Below are positions 1 to 13,026 of a stretch of 64,000 nucleotides of DNA, piece by piece (the stretch's first letter is position 1; every line of letters starts with the position of its first letter). The stretch is from Dryococelus australis (taxonomy: Eukaryota; Arthropoda; Insecta; Phasmatodea; Phasmatidae): contig CM056997.1 of NCBI GenBank assembly GCA_029891345.1, positions 219,126,712-219,190,711 on the forward strand, read 5' to 3'. The position numbers and the translations under genes are program-made. The notes beneath the pieces are model-generated. The model saw only the letters and a program-made list of their open reading frames with translations, did not search any database and was not told where the DNA came from.

Positions 1-442
1 TAATTAACTCAGACTCATTAAAACGTGTTCAGTCTGTCTGTTGCTATCATTCGAAATGTCTTACACTCAGGCATCCAGCTCACTATACCTACCTGTCTGT
101 CGCACTTTCCACTGAACCGATGCTCACAGTCGCAGATTTTACTCCCACTGGTCACTTACCTCGCCACTCGTTACTCTCTGGCTCGTCGTCTATCGTTAAA
201 GGCCGCACAATCGCCCGCGTTTAAATACTATCGCTGGCCTTGATCTGGAAGGTTCGCTACACCTCGAGTCACGCAGAGAGAAACTAGGCAATTAAACCAG
301 ACAAATCTTCAGATAAACGCAGAAATTCAATCAGCTGAAGGCGAGGAACGCGCGAGCCGCTAAAGACTTATCGCGGCGCCACGCGGCTGCTGGCCTGTGT
401 AAGCTTGTCTTTGTCTTAGGCCCTCGCTCTTGGATTACATGC
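1..442. other. Unassigned stretch, CpG-rich in places
   Basis: No gene is recognised. The part from about 190 to 430 is richer in GC and CpG than its surroundings, as a decayed promoter, 5' leader or older repeat could be. No coding similarity was seen on either strand. Confidence 0.3.
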
Positions 443-479
443 GTGACATTCACACATTTCCACTCTCACAAAAGCAATG

Positions 480-655
480 TGAAGTATCTAACCGGCAAGA
501 AAAAAAAAATAGATACTTCCATTTTAACAGACGTATATAATGCTTGTGGTACATGGCGTATTTGGGAAACAACCAGACGCGTCATACACAGACTGATCTT
601 TCAAATGTTTAAATCAGAAAGTGTGTAGATTCTGCGAATAGACTAAATCCATAGG
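480..655 (+). repeat. Dispersed repeat family Y, copy 1
   Basis: This segment aligns by eye with 5281-5390 and 38876-38990. Shared landmarks in order are TGCTTG..GTACATG, a block like AACCAGACGCGTCATACA, a GTGATTTTTCAAA-like block, and a G(A/C)GAATAGACT end. The order and spacing are kept although single bases differ often, so it is an old interspersed repeat of unknown class. Confidence 0.5.
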
Positions 656-660
656 GAATC

Positions 661-2403
661 TTGTCTTTCCAAACTATATTTCTGTGACGCGGAAGATTAT
701 GTAATAATTCACGTGACCATTTTCTCGTTGTGTTTGTGTCTGCACGCGCGCCTTTTACCTACACTAAATTTTTCTACCAAACTCTGTGCAATTTTCCCTC
801 TGTCAGATGTTTGTAATAAACTGATTTTTTTAAATTATCACATCACAAAATGCCTTAATGCTTAAAAACAGTATTTTGCAATCAGGGAAAGTTTCGTGGC
901 TGCTGGAAAATAACGTATATGTCGCCACAAAAATAAAGGCATGCTGTCTGCTAACGAATAGTTGTGTAGAGATGACAATGTATTCTATCTGCTGTCGTAT
1001 CTGCGTCTAGTCTCTAGCAGCAAGTATGCAGCGAAACTGTTCGACAGGAAATCAACACAGGAAAAGTGGGCATGCCAGCTGCACACTAACAATGACAAAA
1101 ATGTCGAAAATTCCGCCGAAAATACGATTATTTGACTAAGGTACTTCAGTAATTACGGTATTACGAGTTTTGAAATATTTTTAATAAATCTCTGATTAAT
1201 TTCAATGCAAACGCCTACTCAGTTATAAATATTATCCAGTATTTACATTTTAAAATTTGTCAAAATTGTTAACCACGAACATGACTAGCGCATAAGGATT
1301 ATTTTTCATAAAATAAAACTTGATCAGATTTTTTAATATGACATTTTGTTAAAATTTATTAAGCAACAGACGAGTTTATTGTTTTCATTGGGGAGGGGGT
1401 GGCGTGTAAATTCAGCCACACACCGAATAATACGCGCCCGCACTTGTGCACATATAACCACACTCCCAGATAAAAAATAATTGCCCCCCCCCCCCCCACC
1501 AGCATCCCCCGGGTAAGGATGGGGGTTTATTTCACAAGACATAATAATAGTACTTATTGAGAATATTACCGACAGTTATACCTTACATTTCAAATTTCTA
1601 TAGCGGCTTTCGAAGAATAGCTGAGCGTATTTTCTTGCATAATTTAATTAATTAATTATGTTGACTTTGGCCATTCTCTGTGAACATGGAAAATTATGTG
1701 ATACCCTAATGAGCGGAAACTGACTGATTTTCTGTTGTTGTAGGCCCTATAGGCAAATAAAGACCGCGCAATGAAAGCAGAAAACATCAATGGGATTGAA
1801 ATTTTTTAATGAGTCAATGTTCTGGTTGTTATGTAAAATATGTATAAAAGAAAAAGCCGATCACAGATGCTAGGAAGACTATTCCATAGAGCCAGAATGC
1901 ACGCCAACGAAGCTAACGATGCATAACAAAATGATGTGTTGCTATTAAGACGACTGTGTACTGAAATATTTCACATAAAATAGTTGTTTGCCCAAATACG
2001 TATAGCCACCTAAATAAATAAATGATTTGGTAATATGACTGCTTCACAGAAAATGTAAAAACTAATTATTATCTACGTTCTTATAGCGTTTCTTTTATCG
2101 TATTAAATGTAGTAAATGAGAAAAAAAATTGTGCAGAAAAAAAAATTGCATTTTAAAGACCACCTGAGCAGTTTCCTTAAAAAACAAAGAGGAAAGTAAA
2201 ATTGTAATTCTGTAGTTGAATCTGTGGGCTTTAATTGCTTGTGTAGACTATTCACGGTAAAGCAAAATTTTTTTAACCACCTTTTATAAATAAATATTGC
2301 CATTTAAGTAATAACCACAGTGTGTGTATTCCACCGCACTCGGAAGTTAACGTCTAAGGCTAAAACAATAAATATTTATTGAATATTATTATTTAAAATT
2401 AGA
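661..2403. other. AT-rich spacer, no gene seen
   Basis: No reading frame of interest was found. The only notable local feature is an uninterrupted run of 14 C at 1484-1497 beside a G/C-rich 40-base patch. Otherwise this is AT-rich, low-information sequence. Confidence 0.4.
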
Positions 2404-2435
2404 GGGCTTCCAAAAGTGCTCACTTTACCGTGAAA
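2404..2435 (+). repeat. Isolated inner-end motif of repeat family X
   Basis: The sequence GGGCTTCCAAAAGTGCTCAC followed by TTTACCGTGAAA closely matches 34758-34790 (plus) and 37759-37788 (minus). The flanking sequence outside this motif does not match the other copies, so only one end of the repeat seems present here. Confidence 0.5.
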
Positions 2436-2439
2436 TGCA

Positions 2440-3763
2440 TACAGTGTTACCGCCACTGTATAAGATGTAATGTGTACAGTACCGTGTAACGACGGAAACT
2501 ACTTCAGCGTCTTTCGCGCAGGAGCGCTGGCTACTAGGCACGTGTGTCTACCACCTGTATACGTCTTCGAATCTCGGCGTCAAGTCACGTCACATTGATG
2601 CAGTCCGAATACAGTCTACAAATGCTTTCAGAATCTGGCACTATATTGCAGGGAATTCGGAACATTGTTCGTCGTTGCGTAGACATTTTTAATATTACTA
2701 TTTGTTAGTGTTTGTGAGGTGGGCGCTATAAATACTTAATTATATTTATGTTAGTGTACCTAACTGTTTTTATTTCAAATAAGTTCACAAACTGAGATCT
2801 AAGCATTTTCTTTGAACGTTACATTTTTAAAAGTTTAATACTTCACATTAAATAGTTCAGAACGAACGCAGACAGTAGTAATTGGCGTTTCTACACGTTT
2901 GTCTTGAGAAAGACCACATTGCACGTCTGTTGTTTACATTTACAGCTAAAAATTCCTCGGATGCTCGTTAAAGTATCTCAAGTCTTCTTCTTTTTCTATC
3001 AACTTGGGACACAACTTGTGACAAATATAGATACGGTTTTCTGAATGCTTTTGCTTGGAGCACAGGTTGGCTTGGGACTCGGGATGTTGAGACAGCGCCA
3101 TGACGTCAGAGGGCCATGTGCGTCAATCAGCGTATACTTGACTTAACACGCAGGCTGGGATAGCGCAATTGCAGACAGGCTCCTTCGCTTCTGGGCTTTG
3201 GTTTCAGCTACACAGTAGTCTGGAATGTCAGATGCAAGTAGTTTCCCTCCTAAACGACACTAAACAGAGCTAGTGTCTAGCTAGTGTCAGAGCTATTCTT
3301 TATGCATTGCGTAGTTATTAGATACTACCGTCAACATCCTAAAGCACTAATTGTCTTATATATTTCGAAACATGTTTCATTTTAAATCTTCGAAATTGAA
3401 GTTTCTAGTATAGTATAACAGGACGTATGCGTAAATGAAGTATCTATGTTTCAAATTATTTCCCAGTATTTGTTTTACGACTATGTAAAATGTTACGGGT
3501 GGCAATTTCTTCGTCATTTACACTCTAAGTATAAGTCAGTGATATCAGTCAGCTAAATACCATTCACTGAAAATCAGTTGATAAGCTTCTGCAGACTGGC
3601 TAATCAAGTAAATGTAATGTTAACATGTGACTTATGACAATGTAATTACCGGGATTCAACGAGAATCACAAGAAATAAGTGAAATTCAATTATCATATAA
3701 ATCAGATATTTGGCCTCTTCACTGATTTGACACCATTTTCACTTTATCAGGTAAAACGAGGTT
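2440..3763. other. Spacer with a possible buried promoter
   Basis: No gene is recognised. Around 3060-3240 the sequence becomes more GC-rich and contains a perfect cAMP-response-element palindrome at 3101-3108. The rest is AT-rich without recognisable repeats. Confidence 0.3.
3101..3108 (+). promoter_or_regulatory. CRE-like palindrome TGACGTCA
   Basis: An exact match to the consensus binding site of CREB/ATF bZIP factors, in a locally GC-rich patch. An 8-mer alone is weak evidence and no transcript start or exon nearby supports it. Confidence 0.25.
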
Positions 3764-3935
3764 AGTATGGAGTAGCGCCGGAACGCAAGAGCGGGGGAAA
3801 AAGGGAGAGCCGCGAGAAAACCCGCTGACCATCAGCTTCACCCTGCACGAATCCGGGGATGACCCCGCTGGAAATCGAGCTCGGTTCACCTTGGTGGGAC
3901 GCTAGTGGTCTGACCTCTACACCACCGCGGCCCCT
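3764..3935 (-). mobile_element. tRNA-derived SINE relic, copy 1
   Basis: Read on the minus strand it opens with GGGGCCGCGGTGGTGTAG, a tRNA-like head with a box A-like TGGTGTAGAGG. About 50 bases later comes a box B-like stretch (GAGCTCGATTTCC). The body shares a motif like GCCGGAA(C/T)G(C/A)AAG followed by GCGGGGGAAA with 14173-14320. Flanking GTAAAA..GTTA on both sides may be a decayed target duplication. It is too diverged to be a functional tRNA. Confidence 0.65.
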
Positions 3936-4429
3936 GTAAAAAGTTATGCATTCTTTACTTATTACTGCTGATTCGTAACGGTTTTCTTTTGTTTCTAAAA
4001 CTTGCGGCAGAAGAGCTATGAATTAAAACTGTCATGCAGATGCGCTGATGCAAGTGTATACTCATCGAGCATTAAAAGACGTGGACACTAGCGAATAAAT
4101 TCAATGCAGTAACAAGTATGTTTACAGACAGTGGTTACATAAACAGCCGTTGCTATTTTGTTGAAACCTCCGCAGATGGGAACTGGAATAGCAATTTTTT
4201 TCCTGCGTAATCAAGAGTCACGCCCCCTCTCGGAAATACTCCCAAGGGAAACGAGATACCATTAATTACTTTCTTCCTTTCGAGGTAGGACTAACGTTAG
4301 GGAGGGGTGGTATGCCGTGGACTCATCATCAGCTGTTAGCTCTACAAACAGCTCTGTGACCCATGCCACTAAGGACTAAGATGTTGGAGAGGGGAGGGGT
4401 TCAAGGGACTGACATTCCTGGAGGGATCA

Positions 4430-4587
4430 CTCATTCTTCAGTGTGTCAGGGGGGCGAAGTGGGCAGAAACTAAGGGTGAGGTCCCAAAAGGCGGACAGGC
4501 CACAGCGCCACCCCCGTAATGATGCTGGTCTCATGGCCGAGGGTACACCCCGCCACATAAAAACAGTTCGGACAGCAATGGTCGATG

Positions 4588-4661
<74 letters not shown>

Positions 4662-4960
4662 TTGACGCCGCCGAACACGACCCTGTAATTAGGTCCGCCC
4701 TTGTCTGGGTTCTTTACGGCCGGCCTGGGGTATGGGTACAAGACGTTTCGCGGCCTCGGGATGGGATGTAGGGTGAGGGTTAGCAGTCGTAGAGATGCGG
4801 TTACAGAGGGCACCAGACCCTCCCCTCAAACCCCTCAACCTTTGTGTATGTGGGAGCGGGCATATTGTCCGGTCTCAGGGCTGATGCAGCTTCGCTCCAG
4901 AGGCGATTTGGTGTCTTCCCGGACGTCTGTACCGATCTGTGGCACTTTCGCCTGTGTATA
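4430..4960. other. GC-rich island with overlapping chance frames
   Basis: This block is far more GC-rich than its surroundings and therefore gives open frames on both strands (4427-4813 minus, 4701-5036 plus, 4801-5085 minus). None resembles a known protein and the first runs through a GA microsatellite. It may be a decayed CpG island, the GC-rich part of a transposon, or sequence of different origin. Confidence 0.35.
4594..4659 (+). repeat. (GA)n microsatellite
   Basis: An essentially perfect GA dinucleotide run of about 66 bases inside the GC-rich island. Its purity indicates recent slippage. GA repeats can bind GAGA-type factors in insects, but nothing here shows a regulatory role. Confidence 0.95.
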
Positions 4961-4996
4961 CTCCATTTACGGTAACTTCCAAAACCTCTTAATCCC

Positions 4997-5390
4997 TGCT
5001 CAAGATCTACTTTCACGATACTCCAAAACCTCGTGAAAACAAAGCTTAACCGCGTCTTGGAAATTACACTAGAGGAACAACTCACCGCATTCGTGCGGGC
5101 TCAGTGTAATTATATTTTTCACAAGAACCATTTCTTCCTAGCAATTACCAAAACATCTATTTTCTCCCTATTTTTGTTTACATAAATTATATATGAAACT
5201 TAAAAATTTATAGATATAAAAATTTAGAAGTGAAATTTAACAAATAAATAAGATATTTGTATGTTAATAGGATTACAAAACGCCTGTGCTACAAGACTTT
5301 TAAGGAACAACCAAACGCGTAATAGATGGGGTGATTTTTCAAAGGTATGATTAATTAAGTGCGAATAATTAGCGAACAGACTGTACACCG
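4997..5390 (+). repeat. Dispersed repeat family Y, copy 2
   Basis: It aligns along its length with 38590-38990: CTGCTCAAGATCTACTTTC near the start, an AGAGGAACAAC..ACCG(C/T) block, CATTTCTTCCTAGCAATTACC, and near the end AACCAAACGCGTAATA and GGTGATTTTTCAAA. The 3' third also matches 541-655. Class and original borders are unknown. Confidence 0.6.
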
Positions 5391-6579
5391 ATATGATATT
5401 GCGAGTTTGACGTATAAGCAATGGGAAGCTAAATACACATATCATATGCAACCCTTCAAAAGTCTCGGCCTCTCATCTCATGCTGAATTACTACTTTCCA
5501 GCGTATTTCAATACTTTAGAGGCATATATTTTGAAATTACAACTACGCCTCTCATGCAATATTCCTTATGCTGTAGAACGCACAAATATTCTTTACTTTT
5601 ATGTAGAAGTTAGGGCAGTACAGTTTTTAAGTTATTTAAAAGTACTTGCAATTTCACAATTACCAGATGACACGTGGATTATATTTGGCGACTCCATTGG
5701 AAGGCATTTTTAAAATGAAAAGGAGATTTTAAAATTAATATTTTGCAATTTAATTGAAGCGAAATTTATAGGACATAAATGGATAGTTCAAGATGGCGAG
5801 TGAGACCATATCACAAGCACAAGAAACTGAACTGGTGGACAACTATGTGAATTTGTTTACTGTATTATGGGAAATTGATTATATAAATTCAACACATGAT
5901 CTGTGACACTCCAACACGTCTACTATAAATATATTTCACAGGAAATTGTGTGACTAAAATAATGCTCAAAAACGTTTATTTAATGTGTTTATATTACAAA
6001 AAATTAATTAATGGATTCAAGAGAAATCGAAATTTGTTAAAGCAAAAATGGGCATCCATATTTGGAATGTCGGAAGTAGAATCGAGACGAAAATATAATT
6101 AGGGGGAGGGGGGTGTGGTCTTCTTCCTTGTCAGTGTATTTTTTTTTCTTATTTGACACTAAGTTTTAACTTTATGTCGCATAGAAATGAGGCGCAAGTT
6201 GTTCACAGCTAATTTTTATCTTTATTTAAGTATACAAGTAACTCAAATCCTATTATTAGCGAGAAAAAAAACTATCCATTCTTGTTATTTTCGGAAAAGA
6301 TATTTAGTTAGTACACATGGTCTGTCTGCTGTCCTAGAGGCAAGTAAAAAGTCAGAAACTGGAATAATTGGGAAAATGGTCAGCCGGGGGAGGGAGGAGG
6401 CGAGCGCTTGTATGTGTGTGTGTATGTGCCTGCTGAGTGTGTTTCTATGGGTATCTCCCCCCCCCCCCCACCCTCTTCCGCCAACATGAAAACTTTTCAA
6501 CTCGTAAACCGAAATTCATCAAACGCTGTACACGTATATTAATTAGTAATATCATCTTACTATTATGGTATTCAATCAC
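5391..6579. other. Spacer, no gene seen
   Basis: Short open frames occur (5359-5613, 5480-5713 and 6187-6489 on plus) but none has recognisable content or shared homologues in the window. It contains a G-rich patch near 6101-6115 and a run of 13 C at 6457-6469. Confidence 0.35.
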
Positions 6580-7400
6580 ACCGGGCACTTACTTTCAAAA
6601 TGGCGGACGTTTAAACCATTTTGGTAATATGTTATATTTCGGGAAAAATTCAACGTATTAAGAACAAATTTGGTTTGTTGGTAGTGCATCACGTAAGCTT
6701 TTAATTTAGAAATTATTGTTCTGGTTGGTCTGCCATTTTGTAAGTTAGCACCCAATGAATAAAATACCTTTTACGTGATATCTTGAAGACTACTCAACGA
6801 TATGAGAGTTATATTCAATAATAATTTATTTTCAATATATCGGTCACAAATATTGTAAGTTTATTTGGTATATCTACAATTTATTTCTAACCATTTCCAT
6901 TAAATATAATATTCTGAAATTATTTATTAGATGCGTCTTAAATGCAAACACGTAGCCACTTTATTAAGCCATTTGTGAGACAGCACCACATGAATAAATA
7001 CATTTTTTTTTTTCACATTTTGAGAATCAACTGACCGATTCCTACCAACTTAGGAAAAAAAGTAGTACCGCGGCAGGTAATGTAAACTGTTATGTTTTAG
7101 GTAGGTCATATACTTGATTCTCAAATGTTGGTCATATAATTAATTTATCTTAGTATGCTATGTTGTTAAAGCCATGCAGTTATTTCCAACTTATCCTCCG
7201 TCATTTCGTAAGATAACTTCCCATTACCAATTAAAATTTTTATGTCGTATCTCAGGGAGAAACATATTTTCACCAAATTTGGCAAACAAGAGTAGAACTA
7301 CGCCAGGTAGTAAAAACTAATGTGTTTTGAGTGGTTTAGACCATTATTATGAAAATAGCGGCGATTAATTAATTTTTTCAGTAGGCCTACGTTATATCTA
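6580..7400 (+). repeat. Decayed tandem repeat field (family X interior type)
   Basis: Recurring blocks resemble ACCAAATTTGG(C/T), a 'gatatc' block and 'AAAATGGCGG', for example near 6590, 7044 and 7272, spaced by about 230 bases. The same vocabulary fills 35110-36780. Such strings are typical of long, decayed tandem modules in invertebrate transposons. No coding potential was seen. Confidence 0.4.
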
Positions 7401-8469
7401 CGAAACTACGAATTAAGTCTCAACTTGTGCATGCTGGCAGTAAACGAGTGTATGGAGACGCATGTGTTTATCAAGATTGTGCTGCACTTTAACTGTGCAT
7501 TGCGGAACTACATGCAGTATATACATTGTGAAACAGATAAAGTAGCGAGTGCATTTGGAAGGAGCGTGTCCTCATAAATGGCCATTGTATGAAATATGCT
7601 GTTGAATATATTTCACAAGCGGAAAGTTTCATATTTGCAGAATGAATAAAGTGAGTTGAAAATATGTTTTTTATACAGCATGACAAAGAACGCCCTATGG
7701 TGACCCTATGACACTGTTGAAGCGATATCTTAATCACTGCCCTACGGCAGCAGTCCATAGCTGATGTCCGTTGGTTAATAGTTCTCAGTATGAGACCTAA
7801 GAGTGTTTCCGTTATGATAAAGGTCTCATTTTAGGAGCCAAAGAATACAATGGTCTTCCAATTAGCACATCATTATATTTAATAATTATTTTCGTAATTA
7901 AGTAGTTTGTGTAATTAAAAATGGCATGGCTAATAATATTAATAAAGAAAACTAAGAAAAAAACGTGACAAAATTTTATGAATATTGTATTACATTGCAC
8001 AATAAAGAGTGAGTGGGCAAATGGACCTCGATCAAGAAGAAATAGCGACTGAGCCACAGTCGAGATGAAGCTACGACGCTAACACATCTTTATATCAACA
8101 AGAGCTAGTAAGTCGACTATTTTGCAATGAACAGTATGTAATTGTTTATCCTGTAAAAATCCTGCGGTACTCTTCGACGATTTGGCAGCACTCCAGATGG
8201 GAAACATTGGTCTAGTCGGTTAACAATATTATTGAATCAGAAAATAGTTCATACTGTATACTTTGTACTCTTTATGGGCAAATAATAGTAATGAAAATTA
8301 TCAGTTGCGTCCTTTTTGGTTCTATGATATTGAAGGGCTATTTGCCCATGCAAAAGTATATGCACTTGAAATACAAAAGTATTTTTATTACTTTAGTTCT
8401 GGGTAAAGATTAATTAAATTACTAGCGTTGTGTAAGATGAGAGTGACGAAGTGAATCGGGCTGAAGTTT
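7401..8469. other. Spacer, no gene seen
   Basis: Two minus-strand open frames (7489-7758 and 7812-8057) lack any recognisable motif and do not continue on either side. I see no repeat shared with other parts of the window. Confidence 0.35.
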
Positions 8470-8975
8470 CGCCACGTTGGTGTGGACACCATTAGCCAGG
8501 GCTGGCAGGCGACGCGCGAGAGTACAGGTTGGTGCGACCTCGACAAGCCAGCCCGGCTGTTTGTAAAATATCCCCCCCCCCCCCCTTCCTCAAGGAAGGA
8601 AGTGAGGTCAGGAGTCTCCATATATAAGGCTGGGGCGATGGTGGCTCACGGCCATCTTAATTCCGGAGGACGACGAGACGACTTCAGAGAGGACCACTAG
8701 GCCAGTGGTCCTGCTTCGACACCATCTGCTGCCACTGCCGAGGAGGTCTTCACGTTGGCAACGACGAGACAAAATCAGTGTAATTATAATCCCAGTAGGG
8801 CGCCCCACGTCGTGCAAAGTAAGGATCTTCGTATAATTCCTTAATACTCCCTCTGAGTCACGAGCACATTAATTATAGTCAAAGCTATCGTGTTGTAGAG
8901 TCTAAAAACTGTACCTGATTATTGCGGAGCATTGAGATATACTTATTATTATAATGTAACATTCTGATAAATAAA
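8470..8975 (+). other. GC-richer block of unknown origin with TATA-like motif
   Basis: It contains a run of 14 C (8572-8585), a TATATAAGG motif at 8621-8629 and a GC-rich stretch to about 8820 with CGACGAGACGAC-type repeats. This could be a retroelement leader or solo terminal repeat, but I found no matching partner copy, so the class is left open. Confidence 0.3.
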
Positions 8976-8980
8976 GACGA

Positions 8981-9324
8981 CTGAAATTCTATGGCCATGT
9001 TGTCATAATGAATAACAACAGACTGGCCAAGAGAATTGTTAACCTTGCCATGTCAATGAAAGTGAAGAACAATTTGCTGCTTGAAAAAAGAGACCTCCAG
9101 GAAATTGGAATCACAGCAGACATCATACAGGACAGATGCACAATCGGAACTCTGGTCAACAGCCATCAATTTGCAAACAAACCAAATATTAGAAGAAAAA
9201 ACGTAGGAAAGACTTCAGTGAGAGAATGAAGAGATTTTGGGAAAAGGAGAAAACAAACACAACCACTAAATAAGTTCAATCGCTCTCCTCGGTTGGGCAT
9301 AATGATAGAAGAAGAAGAAGAAAG
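8981..9324 (+). mobile_element. 5'-truncated LINE, C-terminal end of reverse transcriptase ORF plus 3' tail
   Basis: The plus-strand frame from 8981 reads KFYGHVVIMNNNRLAKRI, followed by DLQEIGITADIIQDR, and ends with a stop near 9227. The 'FYGH..rM..nRl.kRI ... Dl.eigit..di.dR' signature is the usual carboxyl end of ORF2 in several insect non-LTR retrotransposons; RTE-like is my best guess. About 80 bases after the stop lies a GAA-rich tail (9307-9324), a common LINE 3' end. Everything upstream (endonuclease, reverse transcriptase core) is missing, as expected from incomplete target-primed reverse transcription. The remaining frame is open from 8981 to its stop. Confidence 0.72.
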
Positions 9325-9556
9325 TTACGCCAAGGGCGAGCTATGTGTAATTGTGTATAGAATCTGTGAGTTATATAAATATAATAGTTTGTATATTGAG
9401 TGCTCTATTCGCCTAGATACGGCAATCCCCCTTCCTTGCGTGGCCTGATTCATCCTCAGGACAGATCACAGCAACGAGTCGAAAATACAGATTAGAGTGA
9501 TGCTTTTTATTTGTATTTCTTTTCTTTAAAAAAGTAATTTCGTACATAACCCCCGT

Positions 9557-9960
9557 TTTTAATGGTTAATCGAGCACTTTTGAAATAAACCTTTCAAATA
9601 TGCCCCTGCCCGTACTTGCATAACGGCAACACTGTCGAGCGTGAGCCCAATCAAATTCCTAACGATGGAGGGAAATTTGTTCCACATCATAACGTTACAT
9701 TGAAAGTGTTTAGCAAAAATGTGTGGTTACCAAAATAATTTATTTTGCTTTATTTGTATACATATACTTATAAAAATCAGCAATTTATAAAATACAATTT
9801 TTTTTTGTAATAACTGGAGAGTTTCACTTGATCGACGAATGTATGAAGTGATCAAGGGCGGGCAACGTTAATGTTAAAAGTCGTAGAAGAATACACAATG
9901 TGCATGTATGCAGATCTTAAGAAGAACACTCACTAGTGCTCCGTTTACAGTGAATAGCCT
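9557..9960 (+). repeat. Repeat family X, uninterrupted copy
   Basis: This aligns with 16226-16275 joined to 34427-34800, that is, with the two sides of Polinton copy 1. Shared landmarks are a CGAGCACTTTTGAAAT-like block, GCCCGTACTTGCATAA, a TAACGTTACATT-like block, GAAGTGATCAAGG, and AGATCTTAAGAAGAAC near the end. It therefore represents the sequence without the Polinton. GCCCGT at 9608-9613 corresponds to the target duplicated around copy 1. Confidence 0.62.
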
Positions 9961-12900
9961 TTAAACAAGGCTATTATTGCATTTATGAGGCGAAACAAAA
10001 AAATTGAGTGATTTTCATAGTTCCCAGTGTAACGTTTCAATTTTACAAATGCCATGATAATGTTATGAATGTCCGTAATTATATGTATTTTTCGTAAGTG
10101 TTAAACGTGTGGATTGTTGTACATATATTTAGTATGTAAGATGTTTTATTTCGACAGTTATGTTGCTTAATAGGATGTGAAATTTTTCTATGCAATTGAA
10201 AGAGTTTTGTCAGTTAAATTGTTTGTTATAATCTTTTCTGTTAATCACGCTACACCAGCACAGAAACAACAACGTTTTGTTTACTGTTAGGATCATTGCA
10301 GTAAAACAGAACATTCCTAAAAACATTCTAAATGTGGCTGTCTGGATGGAAGGGTATAAGAAATGAAGGGCTCTAAAACTAATTGAATATTCAGTCTGCA
10401 AGTTCATCGTATACGAGTAAGTTAATACATCCAAATACTAGAAGAATGGACCAATAATAATATTTAGTGAATTAAAGGTAAGAAGACGTAACAATTTCAA
10501 AATAAGTAATGAGCCCGAAGAGGACGATACCGTCTACAAAATTTACAACAGTTTGAAGACAGAAAAAAGGAAGTTAAACTACAGCTTCCAGAGACGACAA
10601 CTTAAGGACCGGAGGACGTTTCCAGCCAAAAAGAAGGAAGTCTACGCTGTTCCTGAGATTGGAGGATCGACTGCCTGCATCACAGACGTCTAGAGGACCA
10701 GCTCGGAGTTCGACGCCATGAGTCCAGCTGACCGGAACGACATCGGGATGCCTGCTGCAAGCTGAGTTGGATTCGACGCCGGGGTTCCTGGTTCACAGAG
10801 AGGCGCCAGGACATCGATCGCCCGCAAGACCATATGCAGAGGAAAGTTGGTATTACACTACAGTGTCAACGGCAGCTAAGCTCTAGCCTTAACAATCAGA
10901 TACAGAGTGCTTATTCATTTTTACTTATAGAACCCTTAATATTGGTAGTTTGGCAGATGTGCAGCGGTAGTCTTTCTGGCTGTTTTATCGTTGGTTAGCT
11001 TTTAATTGGTCTTGTTGGTCGAATTTTAGTGTTCATATGATTAATTTCTTTGTGGTATTTTAGTTCGTAAATTTTGTTCACAATTCTGAAAATAATTTAT
11101 TCAAAAACCCAAGATTTTATAGAATACATTTCACATAATTGAAACTAATCTTGTGACAGTTCTTAATGTGTCCTAATTTAAACTGCCATGTGTGATTTGA
11201 AGGTACTTCTCCACATTTATTCATAAATGCTTAATTAACTTTTTTTAAAATTTTTTATCAGAATATATATTTCCCTGTAGCCGAGGCATAAATACTTATT
11301 CATCTATTGCACACATAGTTGGATATCGTTGCATACAACAACTCAATTTAAAAAAATATGGTGTAGTGGTGTTAGATGTTACATATATGTTGTAATTGGC
11401 TTCCTCACATGTGACCATAAGTAATAACGCCAGGAGTGTTACATATTTAACTAGCCCACATTTGTAATTCTGCGCTACATATATTTAATAATTGGAGCCC
11501 ATGCGTTTGGCAATAGTAGGAAACAACAGCCATCGCCACATTGTATGTGTTTCACCAGCTCGAGGCGCATATGCTGGTGGCCAGAAATACAGCCAATACC
11601 TTGGAGTGGATGAAGTTTAGTTACGGGAGGGTACACGTGTTACAAATCCCCACGCAGGATTCAGCCTTGTTACAAATATCAGAGATTTTCGTACTGAACA
11701 AGACTTAACGAGCTTTGGTCCTTCTAGAAGTCTACGTAGTATCACAAGGCACTGTAATACAAGTTATGTTCAGTCTTAACATATAAATTTTCTGGAATTC
11801 GCCTTTCGTTTCACTTTTATTTTCGAATTGTTTTGAAGGAGACGTATATTTTTTTAACATTTTAAACTATGTTTCTAAAATTATAACTACTGCGTTGTTA
11901 AAAAGACTCACCGTGAAATACTTACTTTAAGTGAACTGGTCCAGTGATTACTAGTACTATATACCACATGGGAGTTGGGTGTTTAAAGGGGTGAGGGGAA
12001 AGGCGAGTGTTAACCAACACAGATCATCTTGTTCTCGTGTCTCATTTCATTTGTAGAACATCATATCTACGCCACTGCGCTGAGTGGGTATAAATTAGTA
12101 GTTTGTTATATTAGCAGTGTGAGATAGTTGATCATTGTTTTTTATAATGCTGGAGTTGCGGCTAATTCAAAGTTGTCTGCAGATAAATTGGAAAAGCACG
12201 CTAAATTATGTCATTAAATATATAAAAGTGACATATATTCAGTCACGAACTTAGCTTCACCCAGACTTTGCAACACTCCATACAACTATCTCATTTCAAT
12301 ACACGAAGGAAATTGTTTTTCATTGAAGTTCATAAAGAGTCAAAAAATTATTGTTAAACGGCGGTAGCAAGAAATAGCTCATACGATTATGTAGTACCGA
12401 ATAATAGTCTTTTTGGTGGGCAACACATACCGAAAATACATACGTATGTTTTCAAACCAGATTCCATACGACGTTACCCAGAGCGACAATAGTTCATAAT
12501 AACTAGCTTGAAAAAATACAGGAAGCTAATGAATTAATAAAATAAAAAACAGTCGTTGGTGTTGTCGAAGGCTACAATTAGAATAGTGTATGTTGGTAAC
12601 CGAGCCATGCAGCTGTACGCTAACCTATTATAGAACAGTTCGGCCGCTATGGGTTCTGATCAACCAACACTTGGGTTGTGAGTGAGCTGCCGTAGCCACA
12701 GCACAGTTGAAGGCTCACTACATTTCTTGTAGCAATAATCTGTCAACCGAAATGTTTTAAAATGAATCGGAAAAATTTCGCCAGGAAGTAATTGCCATAA
12801 TAAGTAAACTAATGTGACCTTCTAGTATGAAAATATGGACTTTAATATTTTCGAACGAGAATGCCAATTATGAAACAAAAAATAAAATAAAATAAAATAA

Positions 12901-13026
12901 AATTTAGCAACGTAAAAGATTTTAAATAAATTATTTTTCGTCATTGCCAATCGCAAGGGCATTGAATGGCAAGGCGTAGGAAATCGAAGAAAAATTTGTT
13001 ATATTTTTTTACACGGTCAAAATAAT
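9961..13026. other. Long spacer, no gene seen
   Basis: Mostly AT-rich. A GC-richer block at about 10540-10870 looks like leader or coding-derived sequence, but its frames are interrupted and no family is recognised. The short open frame at 10210-10434 (minus) has no recognisable content. A short A-rich (AAATA)n run lies near 12880-12903. Confidence 0.35.

Noticed and set aside
4427-5085. Three overlapping open frames in the GC-rich island
   Set aside because: Open frames are expected in GC-rich DNA, one runs through the GA repeat, and none has recognisable content.
8430-8975. Possible solo long terminal repeat with TATATAAGG and an AATAAA
   Set aside because: The AATAAA lies directly before the start of the LINE fragment at 8981, no partner repeat or clear ends exist, so only a GC-rich block is recorded.
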